Of a stretch of DNA of 64,000 bases, positions 52,355-60,201 are shown piece by piece. Numbering within the stretch: the first letter of the stretch is position 1; each line of letters opens with the position of its first letter. The position numbers and the translations under genes are program-made. Source of the stretch: JANPLD01 sp964445765 (GTDB lineage Bacteria > Pseudomonadota > Alphaproteobacteria > Rickettsiales > UBA8987); contig CAYULD010000001.1 of assembly GCA_964445765.1 (NCBI GenBank), forward strand, positions 623,328 through 687,327, in the 5' to 3' direction. The notes below the pieces were generated by a model that did not search any database, had not been told where the DNA came from, and saw nothing but the letters and a program-made list of their open reading frames with translations.

Positions 52355-53518
52355 ATGTATAGAAAAATTCTTAAAGAGCAATCTGGGTTATTAGATTTGC
52401 CAATCATTGTTGCTGATGATAGTGAAATTAGCAGAAAAATTTGCGAAAAATATCTGCAGGAAGCCGGCTTTAGGAATATTTATTTCGCAAAAGATGGTGA
52501 AGAAGCACTTGAGCTTGTTACTTTACATCAACCAAGAATTTTAATTTGCGATATTTTTATGCCAAAACTCACAGGTTTTGAGCTTATAAACAAAATTAGA
52601 AGCAACCCTAAAACCGCAGATATTGCAATATTAGTTCACACCGCCACTAGTAATAGTAAAGATGTTAATGAGGCTTTTATCAAAGGTGCAAATGATGTTA
52701 TTTTGAAGCCAGTGCAGAAAGAAGAATTTCTTTCAAGATGTGCTTTGCATCTTGAAAACTCAACCTATCGCAAAAGAATTAAAGAGGAATTAGAAAAAGC
52801 AAAGTTTTTACAGGCTTCAATTATTCCTAACTCTGAAAAACTTATACAAATTAAAGAAAAAACTGGCATAGAAACAGGTTTTATTTTTCAACCTAGCTCA
52901 GAATTAGGCGGGGATTTCTGGTCAATTAAATTATTAGCGGAAGATAAAATTGCAATTTATTGCGTTGATTTAACCGGTCACGGCATTGCCTCTGCAATGA
53001 ATACTTTTAGAGTTCACAGCCTTATTGAAGAAAACCTAAAAACTGATGTGAACATCAAAGAGTTTATGCAGAAAATAAATTCTGTATTATGCGATATTAT
53101 GCCGCTTGGGCAATATGCAACAATGTTTTTTGGCGTGATTGATATTAAGAAAAATATTTTATCTTATACAAATGCTGGTGTGCCTTATCCAATTCTTTGT
53201 AAGGCAAATGGTGATGTTTCTACCTTAGTTATTAATGCACTGCCAGTTGGTGCAAGCAGTGAAGCTGAATATGAAGTTAAATCTACCAACTTTTCAAAAG
53301 GCGATGTTTTGCTTGTGTTTAGTGATGCATTAAATGAAACAACAAACCAACAAGGGGAATTTTTCTCAGAAGATAAAATCAGTAAAACTTTATCAAAAAT
53401 TTGTAATAATCCTGCACAAGAAATTACTGATTTATTATTTTCAAGATTTTCAAATTATGTTGGCAAAACCAATTTTGATGATGATTTAACAATCAATATT
53501 TATAAAAGAATTAGCTAA
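52355..53518 (+). CDS. Response regulator with PP2C-type (RsbU/SpoIIE-like) serine phosphatase output
   Basis: 387 residues. Receiver domain (about 14-135): acidic pair Asp21-Asp22, phospho-acceptor Asp66 in LICDIFMP, Thr near 97 and Lys118 in LKPV. A short helical linker precedes the PPM phosphatase domain (about 165-387), with SSELGGDFW, DLTGHGIASAMNT and FDDDLTINIYK holding the metal-binding Asp residues. Such proteins dephosphorylate anti-sigma-antagonists in partner-switching stress or surface responses. No anti-sigma or STAS partner gene is adjacent. It converges on prfA with an eight-base overlap. Confidence 0.92.
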   Translation: MYRKILKEQSGLLDLPIIVADDSEISRKICEKYLQEAGFRNIYFAKDGEEALELVTLHQPRILICDIFMPKLTGFELINKIRSNPKTADIAILVHTATSNSKDVNEAFIKGANDVILKPVQKEEFLSRCALHLENSTYRKRIKEELEKAKFLQASIIPNSEKLIQIKEKTGIETGFIFQPSSELGGDFWSIKLLAEDKIAIYCVDLTGHGIASAMNTFRVHSLIEENLKTDVNIKEFMQKINSVLCDIMPLGQYATMFFGVIDIKKNILSYTNAGVPYPILCKANGDVSTLVINALPVGASSEAEYEVKSTNFSKGDVLLVFSDALNETTNQQGEFFSEDKISKTLSKICNNPAQEITDLLFSRFSNYVGKTNFDDDLTINIYKRIS

Positions 53519-54575
53519 TTTCTGAGAGTTTTATTTCTTGCTCTGCGATAATTAAAGCATTTACAATATTATCAATATCGCCTTCATCTATAATTTTTTC
53601 AATATTGAAAATGCTTAAATTCACCCTGTGATCTGTAACCCTATCTTGCGGGAAGTTATAGGTGCGGATTTTTTCACTTCTATCACCGCTACCAACTTGG
53701 CTTTTTCTTGAAGAGGCACGCTCTTCATCAAGTTTTTGGCGTTGGATTTCATAAAGTTTTGATTTAAGCAATTTCATTGCTTGAGCCTTATTTTTATGCT
53801 GAGATTTTTCAGTTTGTTGTGCAACCGCAATACCAGTTGGAATATGCGTTACACGCACCGCAGATTCCGTTTTGTTCACATGTTGTCCACCTGCACCTTG
53901 GGCGCGGAATACATCAATTCTTAAATCCTTTTCATCAATTTGAATATCAACATCTTCCGCTTCTGGAAGCACCGCCACCGTTGCCGCTGAAGTGTGTATT
54001 CTGCCTTGAGTTTCAGTTTTAGGAACTCTTTGCACCCTATGCACACCAGATTCAAACTTTAATTTTGCGAAAACCCCTGCACCTGTAACACTGCAAACAA
54101 TTTCCTTATAGCCACCCATATCACTTTCTGAGGCATCCATAACCTCAAAACGCCAACCTTGCTTTTGTGCATATCGCATATACATATTCAGCAAATCACC
54201 TGCGAAAATTGCGGCTTCATCACCGCCTGTGCCGGCTCTAATTTCTAAAATAGCGTTTTTCTCGTCAGCAATATCTTTTGGAAGCAATGCAATTTTAACC
54301 TCTTTTTCAAGCTGAGGAAGATTTTTTTTGGCATTTTGTAATTCTTCTTCCGCAAGCTCTTTAAGCTCATTATCATTAAGCATTTCTTCAAGTGCTGGAA
54401 TTGATTGTGAAAGGCTGAGATATTTTTCAATTAAAGAAACAGTTTCTGACATTGCAGAAAATTCTTTAGAGAGATTTGCAAAATCTTTGGATGATAAAGC
54501 CTCAGGGTTTAGGAGCTTCTGCCCAACTTCTTTATGCTTATTAACAATAGCTTCTAACTTACTTTCAAACGACAT
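53511..54575 (-). CDS. prfA: Peptide chain release factor 1
   Basis: 354 residues. GAGGQHVNKTESAVRVTH holds the GGQ peptidyl-hydrolysis motif. The stop-codon tripeptide region is HRVQRVPKTETQGRIHTSAAT, where the second PxT position is Lys (PKT rather than the E. coli PAT). It recognises UAA and UAG. The C-terminal SRKSQVGSGDRSEKIRTYNFPQDRVTDHR is standard. No prmC follows. recA lies upstream on the same strand. Confidence 0.97.
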   Translation of the reverse strand: MSFESKLEAIVNKHKEVGQKLLNPEALSSKDFANLSKEFSAMSETVSLIEKYLSLSQSIPALEEMLNDNELKELAEEELQNAKKNLPQLEKEVKIALLPKDIADEKNAILEIRAGTGGDEAAIFAGDLLNMYMRYAQKQGWRFEVMDASESDMGGYKEIVCSVTGAGVFAKLKFESGVHRVQRVPKTETQGRIHTSAATVAVLPEAEDVDIQIDEKDLRIDVFRAQGAGGQHVNKTESAVRVTHIPTGIAVAQQTEKSQHKNKAQAMKLLKSKLYEIQRQKLDEERASSRKSQVGSGDRSEKIRTYNFPQDRVTDHRVNLSIFNIEKIIDEGDIDNIVNALIIAEQEIKLSEIS

Positions 54576-54613
54576 ATCAAAAAAAATTCATTAGGAAAGT
54601 AAAGCTAGATAAA

Positions 54614-55642
54614 CTAAGCTGTGGCTTTTTCAAGCTCTTTATCTTCTTCGCTTGATGTGTTAAAAGATAAGTTTGATGCACGAACTTTTTTCTCAATTTC
54701 TTCTGCAAGTTTTGGATTATCTTTTAAGTATTGTTTTGCGTTTTCTTTACCTTGCCCAATTCTTGTGCCATTATATGCAAACCAAGAGCCAGCTTTCTCA
54801 ATAATTTCAGTGGCAACGCCCATATCAATAACTTCGCCTAAACGAGAAATACCTTCACCATAAATAATTTCAAAATCAGCTTGCTTGAATGGTGGGGCAA
54901 CTTTATTTTTAACAACTTTAGCACGCGTTTGGCTGCCAACAACATTTTCCTTATCTTTAATAGTGCCGGTTTTTCTAATATCAATACGCACTGATGCATA
55001 GAATTTTAGAGCATTTCCACCGGTTGTAGTTTCAGGATTACCAAACATTACACCAATTTTTTGGCGAATTTGATTAATGAAAATAACTGTACAATTTGTT
55101 TTTGAAATAGAGCCAGTAAGTTTTCTGAGGGCTTGGCTCATCAGCCTTGCTTGTGCACCCATTTGGGCATCACCCATATCCCCTTCAATTTCAGATTTTG
55201 GAACAAGAGCCGCAACGGAATCAACCACGATAACATCCACCGCACCAGAGCGAACTAGCGTATCACAGATTTCAAGTGCTTGCTCCCCAGTATCAGGTTG
55301 AGAGATAATTAAATCATTAATATTAACCCCAAGTTTTTCTGCGTAAACAGGGTCAAGCGCGTGTTCCGCATCTATGAAGGCACAAACTCCTTTTTTCTTC
55401 TGAGCTTCCGCAACAATATGAAGTGTAAGTGTAGTTTTACCAGAGCTTTCAGGGCCATAAATTTCAATAACCCTACCCCTAGGCACGCCACCAATTCCAA
55501 GTGCCATATCAAGCCCTAAAGAGCCTGTAGAAATAGCTTCCACACTAACTGCTTCTTTATCGCCTAACTTCATTATTGAGCCTTTACCGAAAGATTTTTC
55601 AATTTGACTAAGTGCAGTTTCAAGAGCTTTTTTCTTATCCAT
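54614..55642 (-). CDS. recA: Recombinase RecA
   Basis: 342 residues from the ATG at 55642 (MDKKKALETALSQIEKSFGKGSIMKLGD); an upstream ATG would add 14 atypical residues. The Walker A GPESSGKT, VIVVDSVAALVPKSEIEGD (Walker B and L1) and FINQIRQKIGVMFGNPETTTGGNALKFYASVR (L2) are complete. I saw no GAAC-N7-GAAC or GTTC-N7-GTTC LexA-type site in the 170 bases upstream. It is divergent from the GTA module, 175 bases away. Confidence 0.98.
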   Translation of the reverse strand: MDKKKALETALSQIEKSFGKGSIMKLGDKEAVSVEAISTGSLGLDMALGIGGVPRGRVIEIYGPESSGKTTLTLHIVAEAQKKKGVCAFIDAEHALDPVYAEKLGVNINDLIISQPDTGEQALEICDTLVRSGAVDVIVVDSVAALVPKSEIEGDMGDAQMGAQARLMSQALRKLTGSISKTNCTVIFINQIRQKIGVMFGNPETTTGGNALKFYASVRIDIRKTGTIKDKENVVGSQTRAKVVKNKVAPPFKQADFEIIYGEGISRLGEVIDMGVATEIIEKAGSWFAYNGTRIGQGKENAKQYLKDNPKLAEEIEKKVRASNLSFNTSSEEDKELEKATA

Positions 55643-55816
55643 AAATAACCTGTGTATGATTTTAATTTCTCTATTTTCTAGCACCTTTTTAACTCACTTC
55701 CAAGTAAAATAAAAAATATTTTATCAGCACCCCTTCCATAGAAAATTTATTCGTTCCAAAATTATTTTGCAGGGTTGGAAATTTTTTCAATTCATCAAAA
55801 CTAATTTTATCTTAAA

Positions 55817-56335
55817 ATGAATAATTTTTCTAAAGATTACACACTTGAAATTAAATCTCTAAACAAACTTGGTGCGTTTAGCGGTTATGCGAGTGTTTAT
55901 AATATTATTGATAATCACGATGATGTAATTCTGCCTAATGCATTTTCAAATTCTTTGAGGGGTGAAACTTCCATCAAACTTTTATGGCAACATAGAGCTG
56001 ATGAGCCAATTGGCATAATCACCCATCTTGAAGAAGATGAAAGAGGTTTATTTGTTGAAGGCAATCTTCTGTTAGAAATTGCTAGAGCGAAAGAGGCCTA
56101 TTCTCTGTTAAAATCTGGGGCATTAAGGGGGTTAAGTATTGGCTTTAGAGTTACTGATTCTGAGATTAATAATCAAAATATTAGATTTATAAAATCTGCT
56201 GAATTGTTTGAAATTAGCCTTGTTACATTTCCAGCTAACGAATCTGCAAAAATAACTTCCATAAAATCTAATGATATTGCGGAAGCAGAGCTTCTATCCT
56301 CGCTTAATAGGGCAATCAATATTTTGCAAGGCTAA
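55817..56335 (+). CDS. HK97-type prohead protease (GTA gp4-like)
   Basis: 172 residues. The catalytic pattern of the U35/HK97 protease family is present: LLWQHRADEPIG (His), GALRGLSIGFRV (Ser) and LFEISLVTFPANESA (third site and substrate channel). It would cleave the capsid's N-terminal scaffold domain during head maturation. It is the first gene of the GTA-like module; upstream is recA on the other strand, so no portal or terminase precedes it. Near-universal neighbour of the HK97 capsid gene, which follows after a repeat of about 23 bases. Confidence 0.92.
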   Translation: MNNFSKDYTLEIKSLNKLGAFSGYASVYNIIDNHDDVILPNAFSNSLRGETSIKLLWQHRADEPIGIITHLEEDERGLFVEGNLLLEIARAKEAYSLLKSGALRGLSIGFRVTDSEINNQNIRFIKSAELFEISLVTFPANESAKITSIKSNDIAEAELLSSLNRAINILQG

Positions 56336-56338
56336 AAA

Positions 56339-56361
56339 TCCTCTCCCGCTAGCAGGGGAGG
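56339..56361. repeat. CCCTCTCC-type palindrome between protease and capsid genes
   Basis: TCCTCTCCCGCTAGCAGGGG followed by AGG. A short hairpin, and the only interruption between the two genes. Confidence 0.6.
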
Positions 56362-56399
56362 AAATTAATAATTTAACCAACAACCAAAAATAAATTTTT

Positions 56400-57596
56400 A
56401 TGAATATAATAAATAGAAAAGTTGATGAACTAGGCAATGCTTGGGAAGAATTCAAAAAAGTAAATGATAGAAGGCTTAATGAAATTGAACGCAAAGGCAG
56501 TGCTGATGCTTTAACAAATGAGCATTTGTTCAAAATTAACAATGTTATTGATAATTTTAAGTCTCGCTTAGATGGCTTTGAAACCGTTATGAACAGGCCG
56601 GCTTTAGGCGGTGAATATAAATCTGAGGCAAGTTCTCGTGATGCTTCAGAGCATAAATCTGCATTCATAAATTATATCCGCAAAGGTGTAGAGGGGGAGC
56701 TTGCATATCTAGAAAAGAAAGCCCTCTCAGTTGGTTCTGATGCTGATGGCGGATATTTAGTTACACCACAAATGAGTAGCGTTTTAGCTCGCACGATTTT
56801 TGAAACATCACCAATGAGAAAAATTGCTTCTGTAACGCAAATTTCTTCAGATACATTAGAAATTATTGAAGATAACACTTCCGCAGGGGCAGATTGGGCA
56901 ACCACTGAAAGTGCAGAAGTTGAGGATTCAACAACACCAGAAATTGGTAAAATATCCATTGAAGTTCACGAGCTTGTAGCACAACCAAAAGCCACGCAAA
57001 AATTAATTGATGATTCATCTATTGATATTGAACAATGGCTTACAGAAAAATTGGCTGATGTGTTTTCTCGTAAAGAAAATACTGCTTTTATTTCAGGTAA
57101 TGGCACTGCAAAACCAACCGGAATTTTATCTTATCCAGCAGGCACTGGGGCTGGGCAAATTCAGCAAATTAACTCTGGCACTTCTGCTGTGGTAACCGCA
57201 GATTCACTCATTAATTTATATTATGCCCTAAAAGATGAATATGCAATTAATGCAACTTTTTTAATGAATCGTGCAACTATTCAAGCGATGCGTTTACTTA
57301 AAGAGGCAACTACAAACCAATATTTATGGCAACCCGGTTTAAGTTTAGGCACGCCTGATACATTACTTGGCGTTCCAGTGATGCAGGCTTCAGATATGCC
57401 AGTTGCGGCCGCAAATTCACTTTCTGTTGCAGTGGGTGATTTCAAAAGGGCTTATCAAATAGTGGATAGATTTGGGGTTAGAATTCTTCGTGATCCATAC
57501 ACTGAAAAACCATTCGTGAAGTTTTATACAACTAAAAGAGTTGGTGGTGAGGTGGTGAATTTTGAAGCAATTAAACTTCTGAAATTAGCAGTTTAA
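56400..57596 (+). CDS. HK97-fold major capsid protein (GTA gp5-like)
   Basis: 398 residues. Residues about 1-70 form a charged coiled-coil scaffold (delta) domain (VDELGNAWEEFKKVNDRRLNEIE), expected to be removed by the protease. The mature capsid fold begins near residue 105-115 (KALSVGSDADGGYLVTPQMSSVLARTIFETSPMRKIA). It ends with the P-domain strand VGDFKRAYQIVDRFGVRILRDPYTEKPFVKFYTTKRVGG, the standard HK97 C-terminus. Well conserved with no frameshift, which suggests that the gene is still under selection. Confidence 0.95.
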   Translation: MNIINRKVDELGNAWEEFKKVNDRRLNEIERKGSADALTNEHLFKINNVIDNFKSRLDGFETVMNRPALGGEYKSEASSRDASEHKSAFINYIRKGVEGELAYLEKKALSVGSDADGGYLVTPQMSSVLARTIFETSPMRKIASVTQISSDTLEIIEDNTSAGADWATTESAEVEDSTTPEIGKISIEVHELVAQPKATQKLIDDSSIDIEQWLTEKLADVFSRKENTAFISGNGTAKPTGILSYPAGTGAGQIQQINSGTSAVVTADSLINLYYALKDEYAINATFLMNRATIQAMRLLKEATTNQYLWQPGLSLGTPDTLLGVPVMQASDMPVAAANSLSVAVGDFKRAYQIVDRFGVRILRDPYTEKPFVKFYTTKRVGGEVVNFEAIKLLKLAV

Positions 57597-57612
57597 TAAA
57601 GGTTATTAAAAT

Positions 57613-57768
57613 TTCCCTCTCCCTTTGGGAGAGGGCTAGGTTGAGGGCATTAAAAACTTCTATAGCCCTCACCAGATTTTCTAAGCTCTATAATTCGCTT
57701 GAAAATCTTGCCTCTCCCGATGGGAGAGGAAAAACCTAGCACCTAATCCCCAACCCCCAAACCCTAAT
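57613..57768. repeat. Compound repeat: two CCCTCTCC palindromes and a CCCTAA tract
   Basis: CCCTCTCCCTTTGGGAGAGG at 57615-57634 is followed by CTAGGTTGAGGGC / GCCCTCACC pairing. A second CCTCTCCCGATGGGAGAGG is at 57711-57729, then a degenerate CCCTAA tract (57735-57768) runs to the next start codon. It occupies the whole 175-base gap between capsid and connector genes. Confidence 0.65.
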
Positions 57769-57771
57769 TTT

Positions 57772-58329
57772 ATGTTTTCCTTTTTCAAAAGAAACAAAAA
57801 TCCAGAGTTGGTAAAACTTGAAGAGCCAACCATAGAGCCAATTTCTATTGACGAGGTAAAAAAGTTTATTCGCATCTCTGGTGATTATGAAAATAATACA
57901 ATTCAAGATTTAATAAAATCAGCAAGGCAAGAGGCTGAAAAATTTATGAAATCTTCAATCTTAAAACAAAAATGGCGTTTAACTTATAGAAATAATTTAG
58001 ATGCTGAAATTGAATTGCCAATGGGGCCAGTTATCTCAATAGATGCGGTTAAAATTATTGCTAGAGATAATAGTGAAACCCTTTTTGATTCTTCAAATTA
58101 TCAACTTTCACCTGCAAAATATTTTCTGTTTTTTGATAAAATTCCTAGCGGAAGATTTATCGCAATAGATTATTTTTCTGGCTTTGATGAAACCGCAGAA
58201 AGCATACCGGCTCAGATAAAAACTGCATTGCTTAATCAAGTAGCTTATCTTTATGAAAACCGCAATAGAGTTGATTTAACGCCTTCCGCAAGGGATGTTT
58301 TCAACCTCTATCGCAGAGTTTTAATTTAG
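57772..58329 (+). CDS. Head-tail connector protein (GTA gp6-like)
   Basis: 185 residues. The segment ISIDEVKKFIRISGDYENNTIQDLIKSARQEAEKFMKSSI is the helical core of the gp6/gp15-like adaptor family that joins the portal to the tail. The remainder is short strands and a final helix (QIKTALLNQVAYLYENR). The N-terminus is extended by about 20 residues. In RcGTA order this gene sits right after the capsid, as here. The following gene is already a distal-tail gene, so gp7-gp11 equivalents are absent. Confidence 0.88.
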   Translation: MFSFFKRNKNPELVKLEEPTIEPISIDEVKKFIRISGDYENNTIQDLIKSARQEAEKFMKSSILKQKWRLTYRNNLDAEIELPMGPVISIDAVKIIARDNSETLFDSSNYQLSPAKYFLFFDKIPSGRFIAIDYFSGFDETAESIPAQIKTALLNQVAYLYENRNRVDLTPSARDVFNLYRRVLI

Positions 58330-58338
58330 TGGGGTTTT

Positions 58339-58944
58339 ATGAATTCATTTCACAATATTCGCTTCCCTGCTGATATTTCTGCAAAAGCGGTTAGCAAAAT
58401 AAATTTTCAAACCGAAATAATTTCATTTCTTGGTGGCAATGAAAAACGCAATTCTTTTCAAGCAACGCCCCTTAGAAAATTTGAAATTAATCTTAAAGAA
58501 ATTTCTAACCTGCAAGCTGAAAGGGTGCGAGAATTTTTTATTGCAAGGCAAGGCTCTGCCTATAGTTTTCGCTTTAAGGATTGGCAAGATTTTGAAGCAA
58601 TAAATCAAGAAATTGCAGTGGGTGATGGTATCACAAAAAATTTTCAACTTATAAAAAAATATGGCGATGATCAAAATTACATTTCTAGAAAAATTACAAA
58701 AATTTTTCAAAACTCTGAAAAAATTTTTTTGGACGGGGTTATCCAGTCAAGCGGATTTAATATATCAGCTAATAATGGTGTGGTTAGTTTTACATCTGCT
58801 CCTGCAGTTGGTGTCGCGATAAATGCGAGCTTTGAGTTTGATTGCATTGTTCGCTTTGAGCAAGATTTTTTAGAATTTTCGCAAGAATCTTTTGCTAAAG
58901 GCTCACTACAAAAAATTGGTTTTATTGAAGTTTTAGAGGGGTGA
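58339..58944 (+). CDS. DUF2460 distal tail protein (GTA gp12-like)
   Basis: 201 residues. N-terminal FHNIRFPADISAKAVSKINFQTEIISFLGGNEKRN and later SAYSFRFKDWQDFEAINQEIAVGDGITKNFQLIKKYG match the TIGR02217/DUF2460 family of GTA distal tail proteins. It forms the ring at the tail tip that connects tube to hub. Four-base spacing to the next gene and a GGGG-type ribosome site suggest one transcript across gp12-gp15. Confidence 0.92.
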   Translation: MNSFHNIRFPADISAKAVSKINFQTEIISFLGGNEKRNSFQATPLRKFEINLKEISNLQAERVREFFIARQGSAYSFRFKDWQDFEAINQEIAVGDGITKNFQLIKKYGDDQNYISRKITKIFQNSEKIFLDGVIQSSGFNISANNGVVSFTSAPAVGVAINASFEFDCIVRFEQDFLEFSQESFAKGSLQKIGFIEVLEG

Positions 58945-58947
58945 TTT

Positions 58948-59775
58948 ATGAAAAATATTTCTGAAAATATGTTAAATCACCTTGCTGATAATTTAACTTC
59001 GCTTGCAAAATTTATAAAAATTACCAAAGCGGATTTTGTGATTGGCTTTACCAATAATTCTCAAAAAATTTCTTATGAAAATATTGAGTATCTGCCAATA
59101 ATTGATGCAGAAAATTTTTCTATTACATCAAATAATTCCATCAAGAATAAGGATAATTTTTTAGGCGCATTTGAAACTGATATAATCTCTGAAGCACTTA
59201 TAAAATCTGGCTTTTTTGATAATGCAGAAATAGAAATTTTTTTGCTGAATTATAATAATTTTGATGATGGTAAAATAATTATTAAGAAGGGTTTTATTTC
59301 TAAAATTATCTTTGATAACAATAAATTTATTTTTGAAATTTCATCTTTTGCAAAGAATTTAGAAAATCTTATTACGCAAAATTATTCACCTAATTGCAGA
59401 GCAAAATTTGGCGATGCTAAATGTAAAATTGATAAAAATAATTTCTCATTTACTGGCGAAGTTACTGAAGTAATCTCAAATATCAGTTTTAGAGATGAAG
59501 GCAGAAATGAAGAAAAATTTTATTTTAATTATGGCTTGCTAGAGTTTTTATCAGGGCAGAATATCGGCGTTATTAAAGAAGTATCAGAGTTTTCAAATAA
59601 AACTATCAAGCTAAAAACCCCTCTACCATTTCAGCTTAATATTAATGATGAATATAAAATTTTTGCTGGTTGCGATAAAAAATTTTCAACCTGCGTTAGT
59701 AAATTTAATAATGCCCTCAATTTTAGAGGTGAGCCTCATCTGCCCGGTATTAACAAAATTTTTGCGAATATATGA
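58948..59775 (+). CDS. DUF2163 tail hub protein (GTA gp13-like)
   Basis: 275 residues, the hub between distal tail protein and megatron. The four conserved cysteines, Cys150 and Cys159 (PNCRAKFGDAKC) and Cys242 and Cys249 (GCDKKFSTC), are those expected to hold an iron-sulfur cluster, as in phage lambda gpL and the RcGTA hub; the ligands are seen, the cluster is inferred. Its stop overlaps the next start (ATGA at 59772-59775). Confidence 0.9.
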   Translation: MKNISENMLNHLADNLTSLAKFIKITKADFVIGFTNNSQKISYENIEYLPIIDAENFSITSNNSIKNKDNFLGAFETDIISEALIKSGFFDNAEIEIFLLNYNNFDDGKIIIKKGFISKIIFDNNKFIFEISSFAKNLENLITQNYSPNCRAKFGDAKCKIDKNNFSFTGEVTEVISNISFRDEGRNEEKFYFNYGLLEFLSGQNIGVIKEVSEFSNKTIKLKTPLPFQLNINDEYKIFAGCDKKFSTCVSKFNNALNFRGEPHLPGINKIFANI

Positions 59776-60191
59776 ACTCAAAAAATGAAATATTATCAAA
59801 AGCAAGGCAATATCTTGGCACAAAATTTTTGCATCAAGGCAGAAGTAAAAAATTTGGTGTTGATTGTATAGGGCTTATTTTCTGCGTTTTGCAAGAGCTT
59901 AACATCAAAATTAATGGCAGAAATTTATCTGAGCTTGATGAGAAAAATTACGCAAGAATTCCCAATGGTAATTATCTTAAGCAGAAATTAGATGAAAATT
60001 TAATTGCAGATGAAAGGGGTTTCATATTCTTAATGCGTTTTGGTAAAAACCCGCAACATCTGGGTTTTATTGATTTTCAAGAGAATGGAAACACCAAGCT
60101 AATCCATTGTTATCAGCAAGTTGGAAAAGTTATTGAGCATCAAATTGATAAAACTTGGGCGGAGCGAATTATCAATATTTATAGATTATAA
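59772..60191 (+). CDS. NlpC/P60-family tail peptidase (GTA gp14-like)
   Basis: 139 residues. The catalytic Cys32 is in KKFGVDCIGLIFCVLQEL. The later PQHLGFIDF contains the conserved His. In RcGTA the matching peptidase sits at the tail tip and opens peptidoglycan during delivery. The four-base overlap with the hub gene and the ten-base gap to the megatron gene place it in a tight operon. Length is slightly under the family norm of about 145-150. Confidence 0.92.
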   Translation: MNSKNEILSKARQYLGTKFLHQGRSKKFGVDCIGLIFCVLQELNIKINGRNLSELDEKNYARIPNGNYLKQKLDENLIADERGFIFLMRFGKNPQHLGFIDFQENGNTKLIHCYQQVGKVIEHQIDKTWAERIINIYRL

Positions 60192-60201
60192 AATTTTTTT
60201 T

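Noticed and set aside
55643..55816. LexA/SOS box upstream of recA
   Set aside because: I looked for GAAC-N7-GAAC and GTTC-N7-GTTC and found neither. Other operator types cannot be excluded.
56294..56959. Minus-strand frames over the capsid gene
   Set aside because: Ser/Leu-rich shadows of the conserved capsid frame.
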